From Pedobacter frigoris (GTDB taxonomy: Bacteria; Bacteroidota; Bacteroidia; Sphingobacteriales; Sphingobacteriaceae): a stretch of 64,000 nucleotides of DNA. Each line of letters opens with the position of its first letter. Position 1 is the stretch's first letter. Positions 9,701 through 17,405 of this stretch are shown one piece after another. The notes beneath the pieces were generated by a model. The model saw nothing but the letters and a program-made list of their open reading frames with translations, had not been told where the DNA came from and did not search any database. The stretch covers positions 186,001 to 250,000 of the forward strand of contig NZ_SWBQ01000005.1 of assembly GCF_005116445.1 (NCBI RefSeq), given 5' to 3'. Position numbers and translations under genes: made by a program.

Positions 9701-9849
9701 GAAGTTCTCACAGACACGACCGTTGGATCGATGTTTGGGAATTCCCTTACGCCCAGGAAATTATATCCGATAACCCCAAACAACAGGATCATCAGGTTCA
9801 TTACAATGGCCAGAACCGGCCGTTTTATACTTGTGGTTGAAATGCTCAT
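6736..9849 (-). CDS. RND efflux pump, inner-membrane permease
   Basis: A 1037-residue inner-membrane proton-driven efflux pump of the RND superfamily, hydrophobe/amphiphile (AcrB-like) type. Typical layout: first transmembrane helix at the N-terminus, large periplasmic domain, TM2-TM6 with the paired aspartates in VVDDGIVV, second periplasmic domain, and TM8-TM12 with the conserved lysine in LVTKNGILIVEF. The length is standard for the family. It lies 9 bases after the adaptor gene and just before the TolC gene, so a full tripartite complex is encoded. Substrates cannot be predicted from sequence; family members expel drugs, detergents and other amphiphiles. Confidence 0.95.
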   Translation of the reverse strand: MSISTTSIKRPVLAIVMNLMILLFGVIGYNFLGVREFPNIDPTVVSVRTSYPGANSDIIESQITEPLEKSINGIDGIRNISSSSNQGTSNITIEFNLDKNIDDAANDVRDKVSQAARSLPKDIDGNPVVSKADANSDAVITMTIQSDKRNVMELSDYAENVIAERLQTISGVSSIQIQGQRKYAMRIRIAPDKLAAYGLTTQDIVTALDKENVELPSGKITGANTELIVKTLGKLTNEEQFNNLILKIDSNNIVRLRDIGYAALGSENEETVLRESGKPMVAVGLIPQPGANYLDISKEFDKRFEQLQKDIPKDIKLNISLDTTKFIKSSVTEVAETIILSLILVILIIYLFFRDWAIAIRPLIDIPVSLIFTFFIMYIFGFSINVLSLLAIVLATGLVVDDGIVVTENIFKKVEEGYSPFEAAIKGSNEIFFAVISISITLAAVFLPVIFLQGFVGRLFREFGIVIGAAVLISAFVSLTLTPMLNAYLMKKTGHKKSKFYNLTEPYFVKLNEVYEEKLNKFLERRWLAIPIIAVCVGLIALFWIILPKETAPYDDRSAINMNITTPEGSSFAYTDRFIMKVQQLITDSVPEKKVNITITSPGFGGAGSTNSGFVRMGLVDLGDRDRTQAEIAQKLTGMTRKYSEGKVTVTQQPTISVGRRGGLPVNYIIQAQNFEKLREKVPLFMDEVSKDPTFTTSDVNLKFNKPEIDLTIDREKAKNLGVSAADIGSALQLGLSGQRFSYFFMNGKQYQVIGQFEVGDRKDPLDLSSVYVRNDKGGLIQLDNLVTAKEESSPPQLYRNNRFTSATVSAGLAPGRSIGEGIAAMDKISEKVLDESFSTDLGGESRDFKESSSNTLFAFGLALLLVYLILSAQFESFIDPIIIILTVPMAVAGAFLSLWLFGQSWNIFSQIGTIMLIGLVTKNGILIVEFANQLKEKGMSIQDAIREASVSRLRPILMTSLAIAIGALPIAMALGAAAKSRMGMGIVIVGGTTFSLVLTLFVIPAIYSYWSKEHKVNEDLQASLETKDSIQNENEK

Positions 9850-9858
9850 AAGGTGATC

Positions 9859-10941
9859 TTAGTTTTTTACCACAGTTACTTTCACTGGAGCATCAGCTTT
9901 CAGCGCCATTGCACCGGTTGTCAATACCGTATCACCAACTTTTAAACCAGAGGTGATTACAATACTTTCCGCAGTGCGTGTTCCCGCTTCAACTGGTACC
10001 TGCTGTGCTTTCCCATTTTTACTGATGAAAACCGTTTTTCCTTCCAGTACAGGAATAATAGCTTCATTTGGAATCAATATGGCATCTTTTGCTGTATTCA
10101 GCGACAGCTTTATTTTTGCAAAAGACCCTGGAAGCAGTTCGTTTTTAGGATTTGGTACCAGGGCTTTGATTTGTAAAGTTCTTGTTTGTGTATTTATACC
10201 AGGTTCGATTGCGAATACTCTTCCTATGAATGTTTTCGTAACACCATCAGTCGTAAAAGATACCTCAGAATTCAATCCTATCTGTCCGGCATATTTTTCC
10301 GGAACCGAAAAGCTTACTTTTAAAGGATTGATGCTGGCCAGATTAGCTATCGAAGTAGAAGAAGTGAGGTATTCCCCGGTTGAAATTGAGCGTAAACCTA
10401 TCTTTCCGCTAAACGGGGCATAGATGGAAGTTTTTGCCAACTGGGCTCTGATGAGCTGTGACTGCGCTTTTAAGGATTGAAGCGCTGCTAATGAAGTGTC
10501 GTATTCTTCCTGACTGATCGCCCCTTTTTCCAGAAGTTGCTTAGATCTGTTTTCATTTGTCGCAGCCAGCTGCTGTTTGGTCAGTGCGTCCTGCAACTGT
10601 GCCTGTATGTCCCTGTCATTAATTTTAACAAGCAAAGTGCCTTTGGTCACGTTCGCGCCTTCTTTAAAGTTGATGCTGGTTACCAGTCCTGATACTTCAC
10701 TTCTTAATGCCACAGATTCATTGGCTTCAAGCGTGCCACTCAGATCCAGATTATTTGTAAAATCGCTTGACTTTACTACGATCCCCTCTACTTGTAATCC
10801 TTTCCCGCCACCTTTCATGTCCTTTCCACCACGTCCTCCTGCACCCTCGCCTTCCAGTTTTTTATTGGCAGAGATTCTGTAGTAAATCAGGTAAGCAAGC
10901 CCTAAAACGATCAGGGTATAAATTACATATTTTAGCTTCAT
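9859..10941 (-). CDS. RND efflux periplasmic adaptor (membrane fusion protein)
   Basis: A 360-residue adaptor linking the inner-membrane pump to TolC. It has an N-terminal membrane anchor (residues 5-22), a Gly/Lys-rich linker (about 30-48), a first barrel-sandwich strand set (VALRSEVSGLVTSINFKEGANVTKG), an alpha-helical hairpin of about 45 residues (QAQLQDALTK... to ...IRAQLAKT), the second half of the lipoyl-like domain (IYAPFSGKIGLRSISTGEY), then beta-barrel and membrane-proximal domains. The short hairpin is normal for MexA/AcrA-type adaptors. It is the first gene of the leftward operon and sits behind a promoter with two direct repeats. Confidence 0.92.
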   Translation of the reverse strand: MKLKYVIYTLIVLGLAYLIYYRISANKKLEGEGAGGRGGKDMKGGGKGLQVEGIVVKSSDFTNNLDLSGTLEANESVALRSEVSGLVTSINFKEGANVTKGTLLVKINDRDIQAQLQDALTKQQLAATNENRSKQLLEKGAISQEEYDTSLAALQSLKAQSQLIRAQLAKTSIYAPFSGKIGLRSISTGEYLTSSTSIANLASINPLKVSFSVPEKYAGQIGLNSEVSFTTDGVTKTFIGRVFAIEPGINTQTRTLQIKALVPNPKNELLPGSFAKIKLSLNTAKDAILIPNEAIIPVLEGKTVFISKNGKAQQVPVEAGTRTAESIVITSGLKVGDTVLTTGAMALKADAPVKVTVVKN

Positions 10942-10968
10942 ATTGGGGGTCTTGAATTAGTTAACGTG

Positions 10969-10999
10969 CAAAAATATTCAAATATGATGCCTGATAAAA
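10969..10999 (-). promoter_or_regulatory. Promoter of the first efflux operon
   Basis: On the minus strand TTTT (10999-10996), a 19-base spacer and TATTTTTG followed by C (10976-10969) fit the Bacteroidota primary sigma consensus TTTG-N19/20-TAnnTTTG with one mismatch in the -33 box. The -7 box ends 27 bases before the adaptor start codon at 10941. It is identified by eye only. Confidence 0.55.
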
Positions 11000-11002
11000 C
11001 TT

Positions 11003-11046
11003 GTATTAAGTATGTTACAGCTTCGGCCGTATTAAGTGTGTTACAC
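11003..11046. repeat. Two 18-bp direct repeats upstream of the efflux promoter
   Basis: GTATTAAGTATGTTACAG (11003-11020) and GTATTAAGTGTGTTACAC (11029-11046) match at 16 of 18 positions and are 26 bases apart, start to start. The nearer copy begins four bases beyond the -33 box of the leftward promoter, where a transcription activator would bind. The repeats resemble tandem regulator sites of AraC or response-regulator type; no matching regulator gene lies next to them. Confidence 0.6.
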
Positions 11047-11088
11047 CATTCATTGTCAGAATTGTTTTGAATCTTCTGTTAAAGCTTT

Positions 11089-11141
11089 CGTCATCCTGCC
11101 CTCGAAGAAGCTGCGAAGCAAAATGAACTCGGGATGATGCG
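11089..11141. repeat. Degenerate interspersed repeat-like element
   Basis: A stretch with imperfect inverted ends: CGTCATCCTG near 11089 and GGGATGATGCG near 11141. It resembles the short intergenic repeats with CGTCATCC termini that are scattered through many Bacteroidota genomes. Only this window is available, so copy number is unknown. Confidence 0.35.
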
Positions 11142-11228
11142 TGTGCTAATTATGTCAACATCTTTGATGTTTTATTGTTTTTACATAACTGGTATCAAGG
11201 TCTAAACTCCCATTTGCATATTTTTATT

Positions 11229-11236
11229 TAAGTTTG
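11229..11236 (+). promoter_or_regulatory. -7 element of the M61 peptidase gene
   Basis: TAAGTTTG matches the Bacteroidota -7 consensus TAnnTTTG and lies 22 bases before the ATG at 11259. This is the same spacing seen at sucA and lpdA in this window. No good -33 box is visible at the expected distance. Confidence 0.4.
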
Positions 11237-11258
11237 GGGCAAGTTAAATATCAGCACA

Positions 11259-13046
11259 ATGAAACAATCACTAGCAGGATTAATCGTATTACTAGCAATA
11301 AGCATGACAGCTAAATCTCAGGTAAAGATAAATTTTGAGGCCAGTTTTACCGAGCCTCAGGCACATTACGTTGAAATGGAAATGAATATTTCCGGATTAT
11401 CAAAAGAATATATAGATGTTAAAATGCCTGTTTGGGCGCCAGGATCTTACCTTGTGCGTGAGTTTGCTAAAAATATCGAAGGTTTTACAGCATCAGCAAA
11501 TGGTAAGCCGGTCAGGTTTGAAAAAGTAAGGAAGAATGCATGGAGGATTTACTCAGCTAAAGCCGCTAATGTTAAAATCAACTATAGAGTATACGCTTTT
11601 GAAGTATCAGTACGTACTTCATTTATAGATGACTCACATGCCTTTTTATCGAGTACAGGTATATTCCTCTATCCTGATGGAATGCTTAAACAACCAAGTA
11701 CCGTAAAAATAAAGCCTTTTAAAGGTTGGGAAAAAGTCTCTACTGGTTTGGAGCCTGTAGCAGGACAACCATTTACTTATACAGCGGCAAATTTTGACGT
11801 CTTATTTGACAGTCCTATCGAGGTTGGAAATCAAGATATTTTTGAATTTACTGCGTCTGGTGTAAAGCACGAAGTGGCGATGTTCGGTGGTGGCAACTAT
11901 GATAAAGAAAAGCTGAAAGTAGATATGGCGAAGATTGTTGATCATGCAACCGCCATTTATGGAGAGAATCCCAATAAACATTATACATTTATTGTTCACA
12001 ACTTCTTTACAGGTGGCGGGGGTTTAGAACACCTGAACTCAACTGTTCTTGGAGCCAGCAGAAATGGATATTCAGATATTAAAGCATATAAAGGCTTTTT
12101 AAATCTTGTTGCGCATGAGTACTATCACTTATGGAATGTTAAACGCCTGCGTCCTGTAGCGCTTGGGCCATTTGATTATGACAATGAAAACTACACCACC
12201 AGTTTATGGGTAGCAGAAGGATTCACTTCCTATTATGAAAATAAATTGATGTACCGTTCTGGTTTCTTTACAGATCAGGAAACGGCTCAAAATCTGGCCA
12301 CAGCCATCACGAATGTAGTTAATACACCGGGGGCAAAAATCCAGACCGTGGCCGAAGCAAGTTATGATGCCTGGATCAAATCTTACCGCCCAAATGAAAA
12401 TTCTAATAATGCTACCATATCTTACTATAGCAAAGGAGAGGTAGTGGGCATGCTGATGGATATTGAGATTGCAAACGCTACAAAAGGAGCTAAGAATCTT
12501 GATGATGTAATGAAGGCCATGTATGACGAGTACTACAAAAAACTGGGCAGGGGATACACTGATGCAGAATTCAAGACCATGGTAGAAAAAATCAGCGGCA
12601 TCAGCTTTACAAACTTCTGGAAAACATATGTGAATGGTACAGATCCTATTGACTACGTAAAATACTTCGGTTATGCGGGTATTAAAGTAACCAATGAGCA
12701 TGCAGGTAAGAATGTTCCTTATCTTGGTTTGGCGACTAAAAAGCTGGAAGGAAGAGTGATGATCACTGCTGTTTCCCGTAATTCCGGATCATGGATCGGC
12801 GGCCTGAATGTAAATGATGAAATTATCAGTGTGGATGGAAATCCTGTGGAGGCTGCGGTTGATAAGATGCCCGCAATAACAGGTAAAAATGTTGGTGATT
12901 CAGTAACGTTTACTATTAGAAGAGACGGAATTGTAAAAGACATTACCATTAAGCTGTTGGCAGCGACTTCAGTAAAGCTTACTGCAACTGTTGATGAAAA
13001 TGCAACTGACCTTCAGAAGGCCGTAAGAAAAGGATGGCTGAACTAA
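11259..13046 (+). CDS. M61-family metallopeptidase with PDZ domain
   Basis: A 595-residue exported peptidase related to glycyl aminopeptidase. A signal peptide (MKQSLAGLIVLLAISMTAKSQ) precedes an N-terminal beta domain. The catalytic part has the zinc motif HEYYH (H286, E287, H290) followed by WNVKRLRP, which is characteristic of M61, and a likely third zinc ligand E320 in WVAEGFTSYYE. A PDZ domain at about 490-565 (VSRNSGSWIGGLNVNDEIISVDG) probably helps bind substrate ends. It is expected in the periplasm or at the outer membrane, acting in peptide breakdown. It has its own -7 element and a terminator, so it appears monocistronic. Confidence 0.92.
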   Translation: MKQSLAGLIVLLAISMTAKSQVKINFEASFTEPQAHYVEMEMNISGLSKEYIDVKMPVWAPGSYLVREFAKNIEGFTASANGKPVRFEKVRKNAWRIYSAKAANVKINYRVYAFEVSVRTSFIDDSHAFLSSTGIFLYPDGMLKQPSTVKIKPFKGWEKVSTGLEPVAGQPFTYTAANFDVLFDSPIEVGNQDIFEFTASGVKHEVAMFGGGNYDKEKLKVDMAKIVDHATAIYGENPNKHYTFIVHNFFTGGGGLEHLNSTVLGASRNGYSDIKAYKGFLNLVAHEYYHLWNVKRLRPVALGPFDYDNENYTTSLWVAEGFTSYYENKLMYRSGFFTDQETAQNLATAITNVVNTPGAKIQTVAEASYDAWIKSYRPNENSNNATISYYSKGEVVGMLMDIEIANATKGAKNLDDVMKAMYDEYYKKLGRGYTDAEFKTMVEKISGISFTNFWKTYVNGTDPIDYVKYFGYAGIKVTNEHAGKNVPYLGLATKKLEGRVMITAVSRNSGSWIGGLNVNDEIISVDGNPVEAAVDKMPAITGKNVGDSVTFTIRRDGIVKDITIKLLAATSVKLTATVDENATDLQKAVRKGWLN

Positions 13047-13075
13047 GCTGGTCTGGACCACTGAGAATAGATCAA

Positions 13076-13108
13076 CAAAAAAGGCTGCGGATATCCGTAG
13101 CCTTTTTT
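13076..13108. terminator. Bidirectional hairpin terminator
   Basis: An 8-bp stem (GGCTGCGG pairing with CCGTAGCC, one G-T pair) with loop ATAT is flanked by A-runs on the left and a T-run on the right. It can terminate both the M61 gene and the convergent gene at 13135. Confidence 0.8.
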
Positions 13109-13134
13109 GTTGATAGGTAGATGTGTATGTTTTA

Positions 13135-13611
13135 TTAGAATGTAAAGCGTACGCCTAAACCAACATCACCACCCCAAAAACCTGTGTCAGGAGTTAACTG
13201 TAATGCAGGAATCCAATCCAATGATAAATTTATAGGTGCACCCTTAAATTTATAATCTAATCCAAGCACACCATTCGCTGAAAGGTACACATCACCGTCG
13301 AATCCCTTTACCTTATAAGATCCTATGGTAGCACCTGCACCATAGTACCAGTTTAGGCCTTCAGCACCACCTATTGGATTGTATACTTCATACAAACCTG
13401 TCAGGTTAAAATAAGATGTCCCTTTGGTACTTCTAAAATTACCAATTAATTCCAACATCGCTTTTTTGCTTAATCCTGTTTTAAAACTCACTCCATTGGC
13501 AGACCCAAAGCGGCCACCAATAGCATTTTTGTAATCCTGTGCCTGAGCATCAGTTAAGCCCGCCGTAAATAGCGTAGCAATCGCAATAAGAGTAAAAAGT
13601 AATTTCTTCAT
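13135..13611 (-). CDS. Small outer-membrane beta-barrel-like protein
   Basis: A 158-residue exported protein. The signal peptide MKKLLFTLIAIATLFTAGLTDAQAQ is followed by alternating hydrophobic/polar strands rich in Gly and aromatic residues (IGGRFGSANGVSFKTG, WYYGAGATIGSYKV, LGLDYKFKGAPINLSLDW) and a C-terminal phenylalanine (VGLGVRFTF), the usual mark of an outer-membrane barrel. The size would suit a six- to eight-stranded barrel. No family name or enzymatic role is evident. It is expressed alone and faces the M61 gene across a shared terminator. Confidence 0.7.
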   Translation of the reverse strand: MKKLLFTLIAIATLFTAGLTDAQAQDYKNAIGGRFGSANGVSFKTGLSKKAMLELIGNFRSTKGTSYFNLTGLYEVYNPIGGAEGLNWYYGAGATIGSYKVKGFDGDVYLSANGVLGLDYKFKGAPINLSLDWIPALQLTPDTGFWGGDVGLGVRFTF

Positions 13612-13665
13612 AATTGTAAATTTTGTTTAATTTTTAAGATGAATTGAGCTAAGCAAGTATTGTGC

Positions 13666-14724
13666 CTAATTTTTCAGTGAAGCCATATCAATCACAAAAC
13701 GATAGCGGACGTCACTTTTTAACATGCGTTCGTAGGCCTCATTGATATCCTGCATATTGATCATTTCAATTTCTGAAACAATACCATGTTCACCGCAGAA
13801 ATCCAGCATTTCCTGCGTCTCAGCAATGCCGCCAATCACAGAACCAGCTACTGATTTTCTTCCCAGGATCATCGGAACCGTATTCAGCATAGGTTCAAGT
13901 GGTCCCAGGTAACCAACCAATACGATCGTTCCATTAATGTTCAGCGTCGGAGTGTAATGATTTACATCATGTACATAGGGAACTGTGTCTATGATCAGGT
14001 CAAATTTTCCTTTCGCAGTTAGCATCTGGCTGTCGTCTGTTGATATGATCACCTGATCTGCACCCAGTTCAATTGCGTCCTGCTCTTTTCCCGGTGATCT
14101 TGAAAACAGAGTAACATGGGCGCCAAGAGCTTTCGCCAGTTTAATTGCCATGTGACCCAATCCACCCAGGCCAACAACAGCGACTTTGCTGTCTTTTCCA
14201 ACTTTCCAGTGTCTGAGCGGAGACCAGGTCGTAATCCCCGCACACAGCAATGGAGCGGCCGCTGCAGGATCTAGATTTTCAGGTACCCGCAATACAAAAT
14301 GTTCATCTACTACAACTTTCTCAGAATAGCCACCAAAGGTCTGCATATTCAGGTGCTTATCCTTACCATTGTAAGTGCCTGTAAATCCGGGAACGCAATA
14401 TTGCTCCAGATCTTGACGACAACTCGGACATTCCCGGCAGGAATCTACCATGCAGCCAACAGCAGCCAGGTCCCCCACTTTAAACTTGGTTACATCAGTG
14501 CCAACCTTGGTTACCCTGCCTACAATTTCATGGCCCGGAACTGCCGGATAGACGCTCCCTCCCCAGTCATTTCTCGCTGTGTGCAGGTCGGAGTGACATA
14601 CACCGCAATAGAGGATATCTATTTCAACATCTTTTGAGGTTGCTTCCCTGCGTTCAATATTTAATTGTTTTAGTGGAGCTTTAGCAGATGGAGTGCCGTA
14701 TGCTTTTACTTCAAATTTTTCCAT
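13666..14724 (-). CDS. Zinc-dependent NAD(P) alcohol dehydrogenase (YahK/cinnamyl type)
   Basis: A 352-residue medium-chain dehydrogenase that interconverts aldehydes and alcohols. Catalytic zinc ligands are visible as C40 (CGVCHSD) and H65/E66 (GHE). The four structural-zinc cysteines are C96, C99, C102 and C110. The Rossmann motif GLGGLG is at 185-190. Length and motifs match the YahK/cinnamyl alcohol dehydrogenase branch, whose members are usually NADPH-linked broad-range aldehyde reductases; cofactor choice is inferred. It is transcribed alone, leftward. Confidence 0.9.
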   Translation of the reverse strand: MEKFEVKAYGTPSAKAPLKQLNIERREATSKDVEIDILYCGVCHSDLHTARNDWGGSVYPAVPGHEIVGRVTKVGTDVTKFKVGDLAAVGCMVDSCRECPSCRQDLEQYCVPGFTGTYNGKDKHLNMQTFGGYSEKVVVDEHFVLRVPENLDPAAAAPLLCAGITTWSPLRHWKVGKDSKVAVVGLGGLGHMAIKLAKALGAHVTLFSRSPGKEQDAIELGADQVIISTDDSQMLTAKGKFDLIIDTVPYVHDVNHYTPTLNINGTIVLVGYLGPLEPMLNTVPMILGRKSVAGSVIGGIAETQEMLDFCGEHGIVSEIEMINMQDINEAYERMLKSDVRYRFVIDMASLKN

Positions 14725-14814
14725 TTTTTATAAATTTATGTTAGGGCCTCTGTTTGATGATTCTAAGTTCGCGTTTTCCTTGCTAATTCTGTGCTTTATA
14801 TGAAATGATGACAT

Positions 14815-14846
14815 AAAAAAAACCGCACATCCATGCGGTTTTTTTT
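14815..14846. terminator. Hairpin terminator in a divergent intergenic region
   Basis: CCGCA (14823-14827) pairs with TGCGG (14834-14838), flanked by eight A and eight T residues, so it is a bidirectional terminator by shape. It sits between two divergent genes, where neither needs a terminator. It may end an unseen small transcript or act as an attenuator in the leader of either gene. Confidence 0.6.
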
Positions 14847-14997
14847 GGGATAATAAGGGATAATAAAATGCTACATGCATAGCATAGACTTTAAAACTGT
14901 AAAACGATTAAGAAGCATGGAACAGGAATAAAAATAAATACTAAATTGCATACAACCGATGTTCGCCTTTTTACAGGCAACATCCAACCATATGCAG

Positions 14998-15711
14998 ATG
15001 TCAAATATTACAGATCCGAATATTGTTCAATATTATCCGCTTGGTGATGCAGCGATTGTGCTGCAGTTTGGTGATGAGATCAGCAAGGACATCAATGCAA
15101 TGATCCTCAATGTCGCTGCCTGGCTGGATGAATATACTTTTGAAGGCTTTGTAGAATACGTTCCTGCATTTACCAGCATTACCATTTACTATGAACCCTG
15201 GGTAGTCCGCTACTCCGAGGTGTTGTCAATGCTGAAGGAGATGATTGAGGATATGGAGGAAAATGAAAATCCGGAACCTCCTGGAACAGTCACCATCCCG
15301 GTATACTATGGCGGAGCTTCTGGCCCGGATCTTAACCATGTCGCAGACTTTCATCAGATGAGCGTTGACGAGGTGATCGCCATGCATACCCAACCGGAAT
15401 ACCTCGTCTACATGATCGGGTTTGCCCCGGGTTTCCCTTATTTGGGTGGGATGGACGAACGCCTGGCCACACCCCGACAGGAAAGCCCCAGGGCGAAGGT
15501 TCCCAAGGGATCGGTGGGCATCGCCGGAAGTCAAACTGGGGTATATCCCCTCGAAACACCTGGGGGCTGGCAGGTCATCGGACAGACGCCGCTCGAACTA
15601 TTCGACCTCAGCAAAGAAGAACCCGCATTATTAAGGGCAGGGCAGAAGATCCGTTTCAGCCCGATAACCGAAGAAGAATTTCTTAAGATAAAAGCAGATC
15701 ATGGGCATTAG
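14998..15711 (+). CDS. pxpB: 5-oxoprolinase subunit PxpB (KipI family)
   Basis: A protein of about 237 residues of the KipI/PxpB family, one of three subunits of the ATP-dependent prokaryotic 5-oxoprolinase that converts 5-oxoproline (pyroglutamate) to glutamate. The family signature is clear: YPLGDAAIVLQFG near the N-terminus, then GFAPGFPYLGGMD, PRAKVPKGSVGIAG and YPLETPGGWQVIG. The ATG at 14998 opens just before this signature; in-frame ATGs at 14959 and 14992 would add 13 or 2 residues. The stop overlaps the pxpC start by 11 bases, so the genes are translationally coupled. The region is visibly more GC-rich than most of the window. Confidence 0.9.
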   Translation: MSNITDPNIVQYYPLGDAAIVLQFGDEISKDINAMILNVAAWLDEYTFEGFVEYVPAFTSITIYYEPWVVRYSEVLSMLKEMIEDMEENENPEPPGTVTIPVYYGGASGPDLNHVADFHQMSVDEVIAMHTQPEYLVYMIGFAPGFPYLGGMDERLATPRQESPRAKVPKGSVGIAGSQTGVYPLETPGGWQVIGQTPLELFDLSKEEPALLRAGQKIRFSPITEEEFLKIKADHGH

Positions 15712-16654
15712 AATTTTAAAACCGGGTCTGCTCAGTACCGTACAGGATACGGGTCGCTATGGACACCAAAAATCTGGTATGGTAGTCAGCGGTGCAATGG
15801 ATACACTGGCATTGAAAATAGGCAACATGCTCCTGGGCAATGCCCTGGCTGAAGCGGCACTGGAGTGTACCCTTTCCGGACCAGAACTTATTTTTGAGCG
15901 TGATCAGTTGATTGCGATCACGGGAGGAAACCTCTCCCCTCAGATTGATGGAGTTCCGCTTACGATGTGGAAGCCCGTTTATGTACGCGAAGGAGCGAAG
16001 CTTTCCTTTGGAAAAGCGACGAGTGGCTGCCGGACTTACCTTTCGGTTTACCGGGGGTTTGATGTACCTGAAGTATTGGGCAGCAAATCCACGTACCTGC
16101 GTGGAGGAATGGGCGGATGGGAAGGCCGGGCTTTAAAGAAAGATGACTTTATTCCATTTAACGCCATTTATCAGGGACAACACAAGTTCGATTGGTCGGC
16201 CGGCAAATATCTGTATCCGGATTTATCCAATCATAAAGTAAGGGTTATAGAGGGGCCTGAATTCGGGCATTTTACAGCCGAAAGTATTGCCGCTTTTTTT
16301 AGTCAGCCATTCGCCATCAGCAATGAAGCCGACAGAATGGGGTATCGCCTAACCGGGCAAACCCTGCAAAGACATGAAACCAAAGAAATGCTTTCTGCAG
16401 CCGTCACTTTTGGTACCATCCAGGTCCCGGCTCAGGGCGTACCGATTGTGTTGATGGCCGATCATCAGACCACCGGTGGCTATCCGCGAATTGCGCAGGT
16501 TATCAGTGCCGATCTTACACTTTTAGCACAAATGCAGCCCGGTCGGGAAATCACATTTGAATTAATTACCTTAGAAGAGGCGCAGGCCCTGCTGCTTGCG
16601 CAGGAACAGCAAATGAACCAGCTTCGGCAAACAATAACTTTAAAATATGGCTAG
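15701..16654 (+). CDS. pxpC: 5-oxoprolinase subunit PxpC (KipA family)
   Basis: A 317-residue partner of PxpB, of the family sometimes labelled biotin-dependent carboxyltransferase-like or KipA. The N-terminus carries the hallmark PGLLSTVQDTGRYGHQ and GAMDTLALKIGN, followed by CTLSGPELIF and a C-terminal cyclophilin-like half (QGVPIVLMADHQTTGGYPRIAQV). In bacteria where it was studied, PxpB and PxpC together with PxpA hydrolyse 5-oxoproline. It overlaps pxpB by 11 bases and pxpA by 8 bases, which supports a stoichiometric complex. Confidence 0.92.
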   Translation: MGIRILKPGLLSTVQDTGRYGHQKSGMVVSGAMDTLALKIGNMLLGNALAEAALECTLSGPELIFERDQLIAITGGNLSPQIDGVPLTMWKPVYVREGAKLSFGKATSGCRTYLSVYRGFDVPEVLGSKSTYLRGGMGGWEGRALKKDDFIPFNAIYQGQHKFDWSAGKYLYPDLSNHKVRVIEGPEFGHFTAESIAAFFSQPFAISNEADRMGYRLTGQTLQRHETKEMLSAAVTFGTIQVPAQGVPIVLMADHQTTGGYPRIAQVISADLTLLAQMQPGREITFELITLEEAQALLLAQEQQMNQLRQTITLKYG

Positions 16655-17405
16655 TCAATACATTACAGACCTGAATTGTGACATGGGCGAAAGCTTTGGC
16701 ACATGGAGCCTTGGAAATGATGCGGCCATCATGCCATATATCTCATCGGTCAACATCGCCTGCGGTTTTCATGCTGGTGATCCCGCTACCATGAAAAAGA
16801 CTGTGAGGCTGGCGCTGGAGCACGGTGTGGCCATTGGCGCGCACCCCGGACTATCCGATTTGCAGGGCTTCGGGAGAAGAGAAATGAAGATTACGGCAGA
16901 AGAAGCCTATGATATGGTAGTCTACCAAATAGGCGCACTAGCAGCCATAGTCAAAGCCGAAGGCGCTATATTGCATCATGTGAAACCACATGGGGCACTG
17001 TACAATATGGCTGCGGTAAAAAGCGAACTTGCCGATGCGATTGCTCAGGCCGTTCACAGCGTTGATGAGGAATTGATTTTATACGGACTATCTGGAAGCG
17101 AGCTGATCCGCTCCGGACAAAAACTTGGGTTAAAGGTCTTCAGTGAGGTATTTGCCGACAGGACTTACCAGCAGGACGGAACGCTCACTCCCCGCAACTT
17201 ACCGGGTGCTTTGATCACCGACCATCAGGAATCACTAAAACAGGTGCTGAAAATGGTAAAAGAAGGTAAAGTAATCAGTCAGCAAGGCAGCGAGGTTTCC
17301 ATACAGGCAGATACCATTTGCATACATGGCGATGGAGCAACAGCATTAGATTTCGCAGAAAAGATTTACGATAGATTTAAGGAAGAAGGAATCCGGATCA
17401 AATGA
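16647..17405 (+). CDS. pxpA: 5-oxoprolinase subunit PxpA (LamB/YcsF family)
   Basis: A 252-residue LamB/YcsF-family protein, the third 5-oxoprolinase subunit. Conserved blocks: DLNCDMGESFG at the N-terminus, NIACGFHAGDP, AHPGLSDLQGFGRR, HVKPHGALYN and EVFADRTYQQDGTLTPR. Acidic and His residues in these blocks are expected to form the metal/catalytic site of the TIM-barrel-like deacetylase-related fold. It overlaps pxpC by 8 bases and the transporter gene by 4 bases, so all four genes are very likely one transcript. Confidence 0.93.
   Translation: MASQYITDLNCDMGESFGTWSLGNDAAIMPYISSVNIACGFHAGDPATMKKTVRLALEHGVAIGAHPGLSDLQGFGRREMKITAEEAYDMVVYQIGALAAIVKAEGAILHHVKPHGALYNMAAVKSELADAIAQAVHSVDEELILYGLSGSELIRSGQKLGLKVFSEVFADRTYQQDGTLTPRNLPGALITDHQESLKQVLKMVKEGKVISQQGSEVSIQADTICIHGDGATALDFAEKIYDRFKEEGIRIK

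Larger units (their letters stand above)
10942..11258. other. Divergent intergenic region
   Basis: A 317-base non-coding gap between the efflux operon and the M61 peptidase gene. It holds the leftward efflux promoter (10969-10999), two direct repeats just upstream of it (11003-11046), a degenerate interspersed repeat-like stretch (11089-11141), and a rightward -7 element (11229-11236). No credible coding sequence was found. Confidence 0.7.

Noticed and set aside
9953..10423. 156-codon open frame antisense to the efflux adaptor gene
   Set aside because: It is a shadow of the adaptor gene with no promoter or motif.
12204..12701. 165-codon open frame antisense to the M61 peptidase gene
   Set aside because: It lies wholly opposite a well-supported gene, has no family features and an unlikely composition rich in Ile, Cys and His.
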